A stretch of DNA of 6,370 bases, taken from the NCBI GenBank assembly GCA_007135795.1, contig SLIE01000489.1, forward strand, positions 1 to 6,370, in the 5' to 3' direction. The notes beneath the pieces were generated by a model. The model saw nothing but the letters and a program-made list of their open reading frames with translations, searched no databases and was not told the origin of the DNA. Positions 6,021-6,370 of this stretch are shown in pieces. Within the stretch, counting starts at the first letter, position 1, and each line of letters opens with the position of its first letter. Origin of the DNA: Desulfobacterales bacterium (GTDB lineage Bacteria; Desulfobacterota; Desulfobacteria; Desulfobacterales; Desulfosalsimonadaceae). The position numbers and the translations under genes are program-made.

Positions 6021-6086
6021 CACCATAGAGGGTACAGAGAAAAATGATATTTGATCAACGGCTGTGGATCTGTGTTCTCTGAGGTG
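6021..6086. repeat. 66-bp imperfect palindrome of the CACAGAG type
   Basis: The left arm CACCATAGAGGGTACAGA (6021-6038) and the right arm TCTGTGTTCTCTGAGGTG (6069-6086) are inverted copies matching at 13 of 18 positions, with a 30-base AT-rich centre. Elements of this look (CACCACAGAGxxCACAGAG, facing its own inverted copy) are familiar to me as dispersed intergenic repeats in several anaerobic bacterial genomes; this is recollection, not a search. The window holds only one copy, so dispersion cannot be shown here. It is not followed by a T-run. Confidence 0.5.
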
Positions 6087-6198
6087 TATTGTCATTAGGT
6101 TGTATAGCATATGTAAACCGGGTAAATTCGGGGGTTGGCTGAGAGAAATGAAGCTCATTCTGAAATACATTACTTGCTTATGACGTTATGCAAACACT

Positions 6199-6213
6199 AT
6201 AAATCAGATTTAT
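6199..6213. promoter_or_regulatory. Perfect 7-1-7 palindrome, possible regulator site
   Basis: ATAAATC, a central A, and GATTTAT form a perfect 15-bp dyad. The 7-1-7 geometry and AT-richness are those of Fur/PerR-type boxes, but the sequence differs from both their consensus and the perR palindrome in this window (in that one GATT faces outward; here it faces the centre). No gene start lies close, although a gene beyond the right edge could be served. In DNA this AT-rich a chance palindrome is possible. Confidence 0.25.
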
Positions 6214-6370
6214 CAAAGTATTATAGATATTTTTTTGAGGTGGCTCGTAACAAAACAGGCGTTTGATGTATCTCCATTACAGGATTAAATATTAGCTGTG
6301 GGAAGGAAGATTATGGGATCTTGTGCCAATAAAATAACCCAAGGGGATGTTCACGGTTGCTAAAGTCAAT

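Larger units (their letters stand above)
5647..6370. other. AT-rich stretch without a convincing gene
   Basis: This 724-base tail has many stops in all frames and is very AT-rich in places (15 G+C in the 60 bases from 6181). A 31-codon frame at 5818-5913 lacks a ribosome site. It contains the 66-bp imperfect palindrome at 6021-6086, the perfect 15-bp palindrome at 6199-6213, and a 16-codon frame with a good ribosome site at 6313-6363. It may be an intergenic spacer or decayed DNA. Confidence 0.5.

Overview
This window looks like chromosomal DNA from a Gram-negative, probably anaerobic or microaerobic bacterium. I lean towards a sulfate-reducer-like member of the Desulfobacterota, because of the style of the PerR and gamma-carbonic-anhydrase-like proteins and a dispersed-looking CACAGAG-type palindrome near the right end. 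This assignment comes from memory of protein and repeat style, not from a search. No rRNA, tRNA, CRISPR array, transposase or integrase was seen.

Left half (1-3594), an oxidative-stress locus. A monofunctional heme catalase (katA, minus strand) runs off the left edge. Upstream of it, on the same strand, is a Fur-family regulator with PerR-type metal-ligand residues. The perR promoter region carries a TTGACA -35 box and a 17-bp palindrome over the -10 region, a layout that fits autoregulation. Diverging from perR is a 464-aa FAD-dependent oxidoreductase of the berberine-bridge-enzyme/6-hydroxynicotine-oxidase type. Enzymes of that fold often pass electrons to O2 and make H2O2, so a peroxide sensor, a catalase and a possible peroxide source sit together. 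That functional link is inference.

Middle (3595-4600). An intergenic stretch with a strong G+C hairpin separates the flavoprotein from a convergent 195-aa left-handed beta-helix protein. The latter has the three zinc-binding histidines of gamma-class carbonic anhydrases and is preceded by a good Shine-Dalgarno and a TATAAT box.

Right part (4600-6370) is AT-rich and gene-poor. The best-supported gene there is very short: a 24-residue hydrophobic peptide on the minus strand with an excellent ribosome-binding site, followed after 19 bases by a doubtful 87-aa reading frame containing a large hairpin. The rest holds what may be decayed coding sequence (about 4700-5243), a 66-bp imperfect palindrome and a perfect 15-bp palindrome. 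I found no convincing new multi-gene system. The most unusual items are the micro-protein, the perR operator region and the palindromes in the gene-poor tail.
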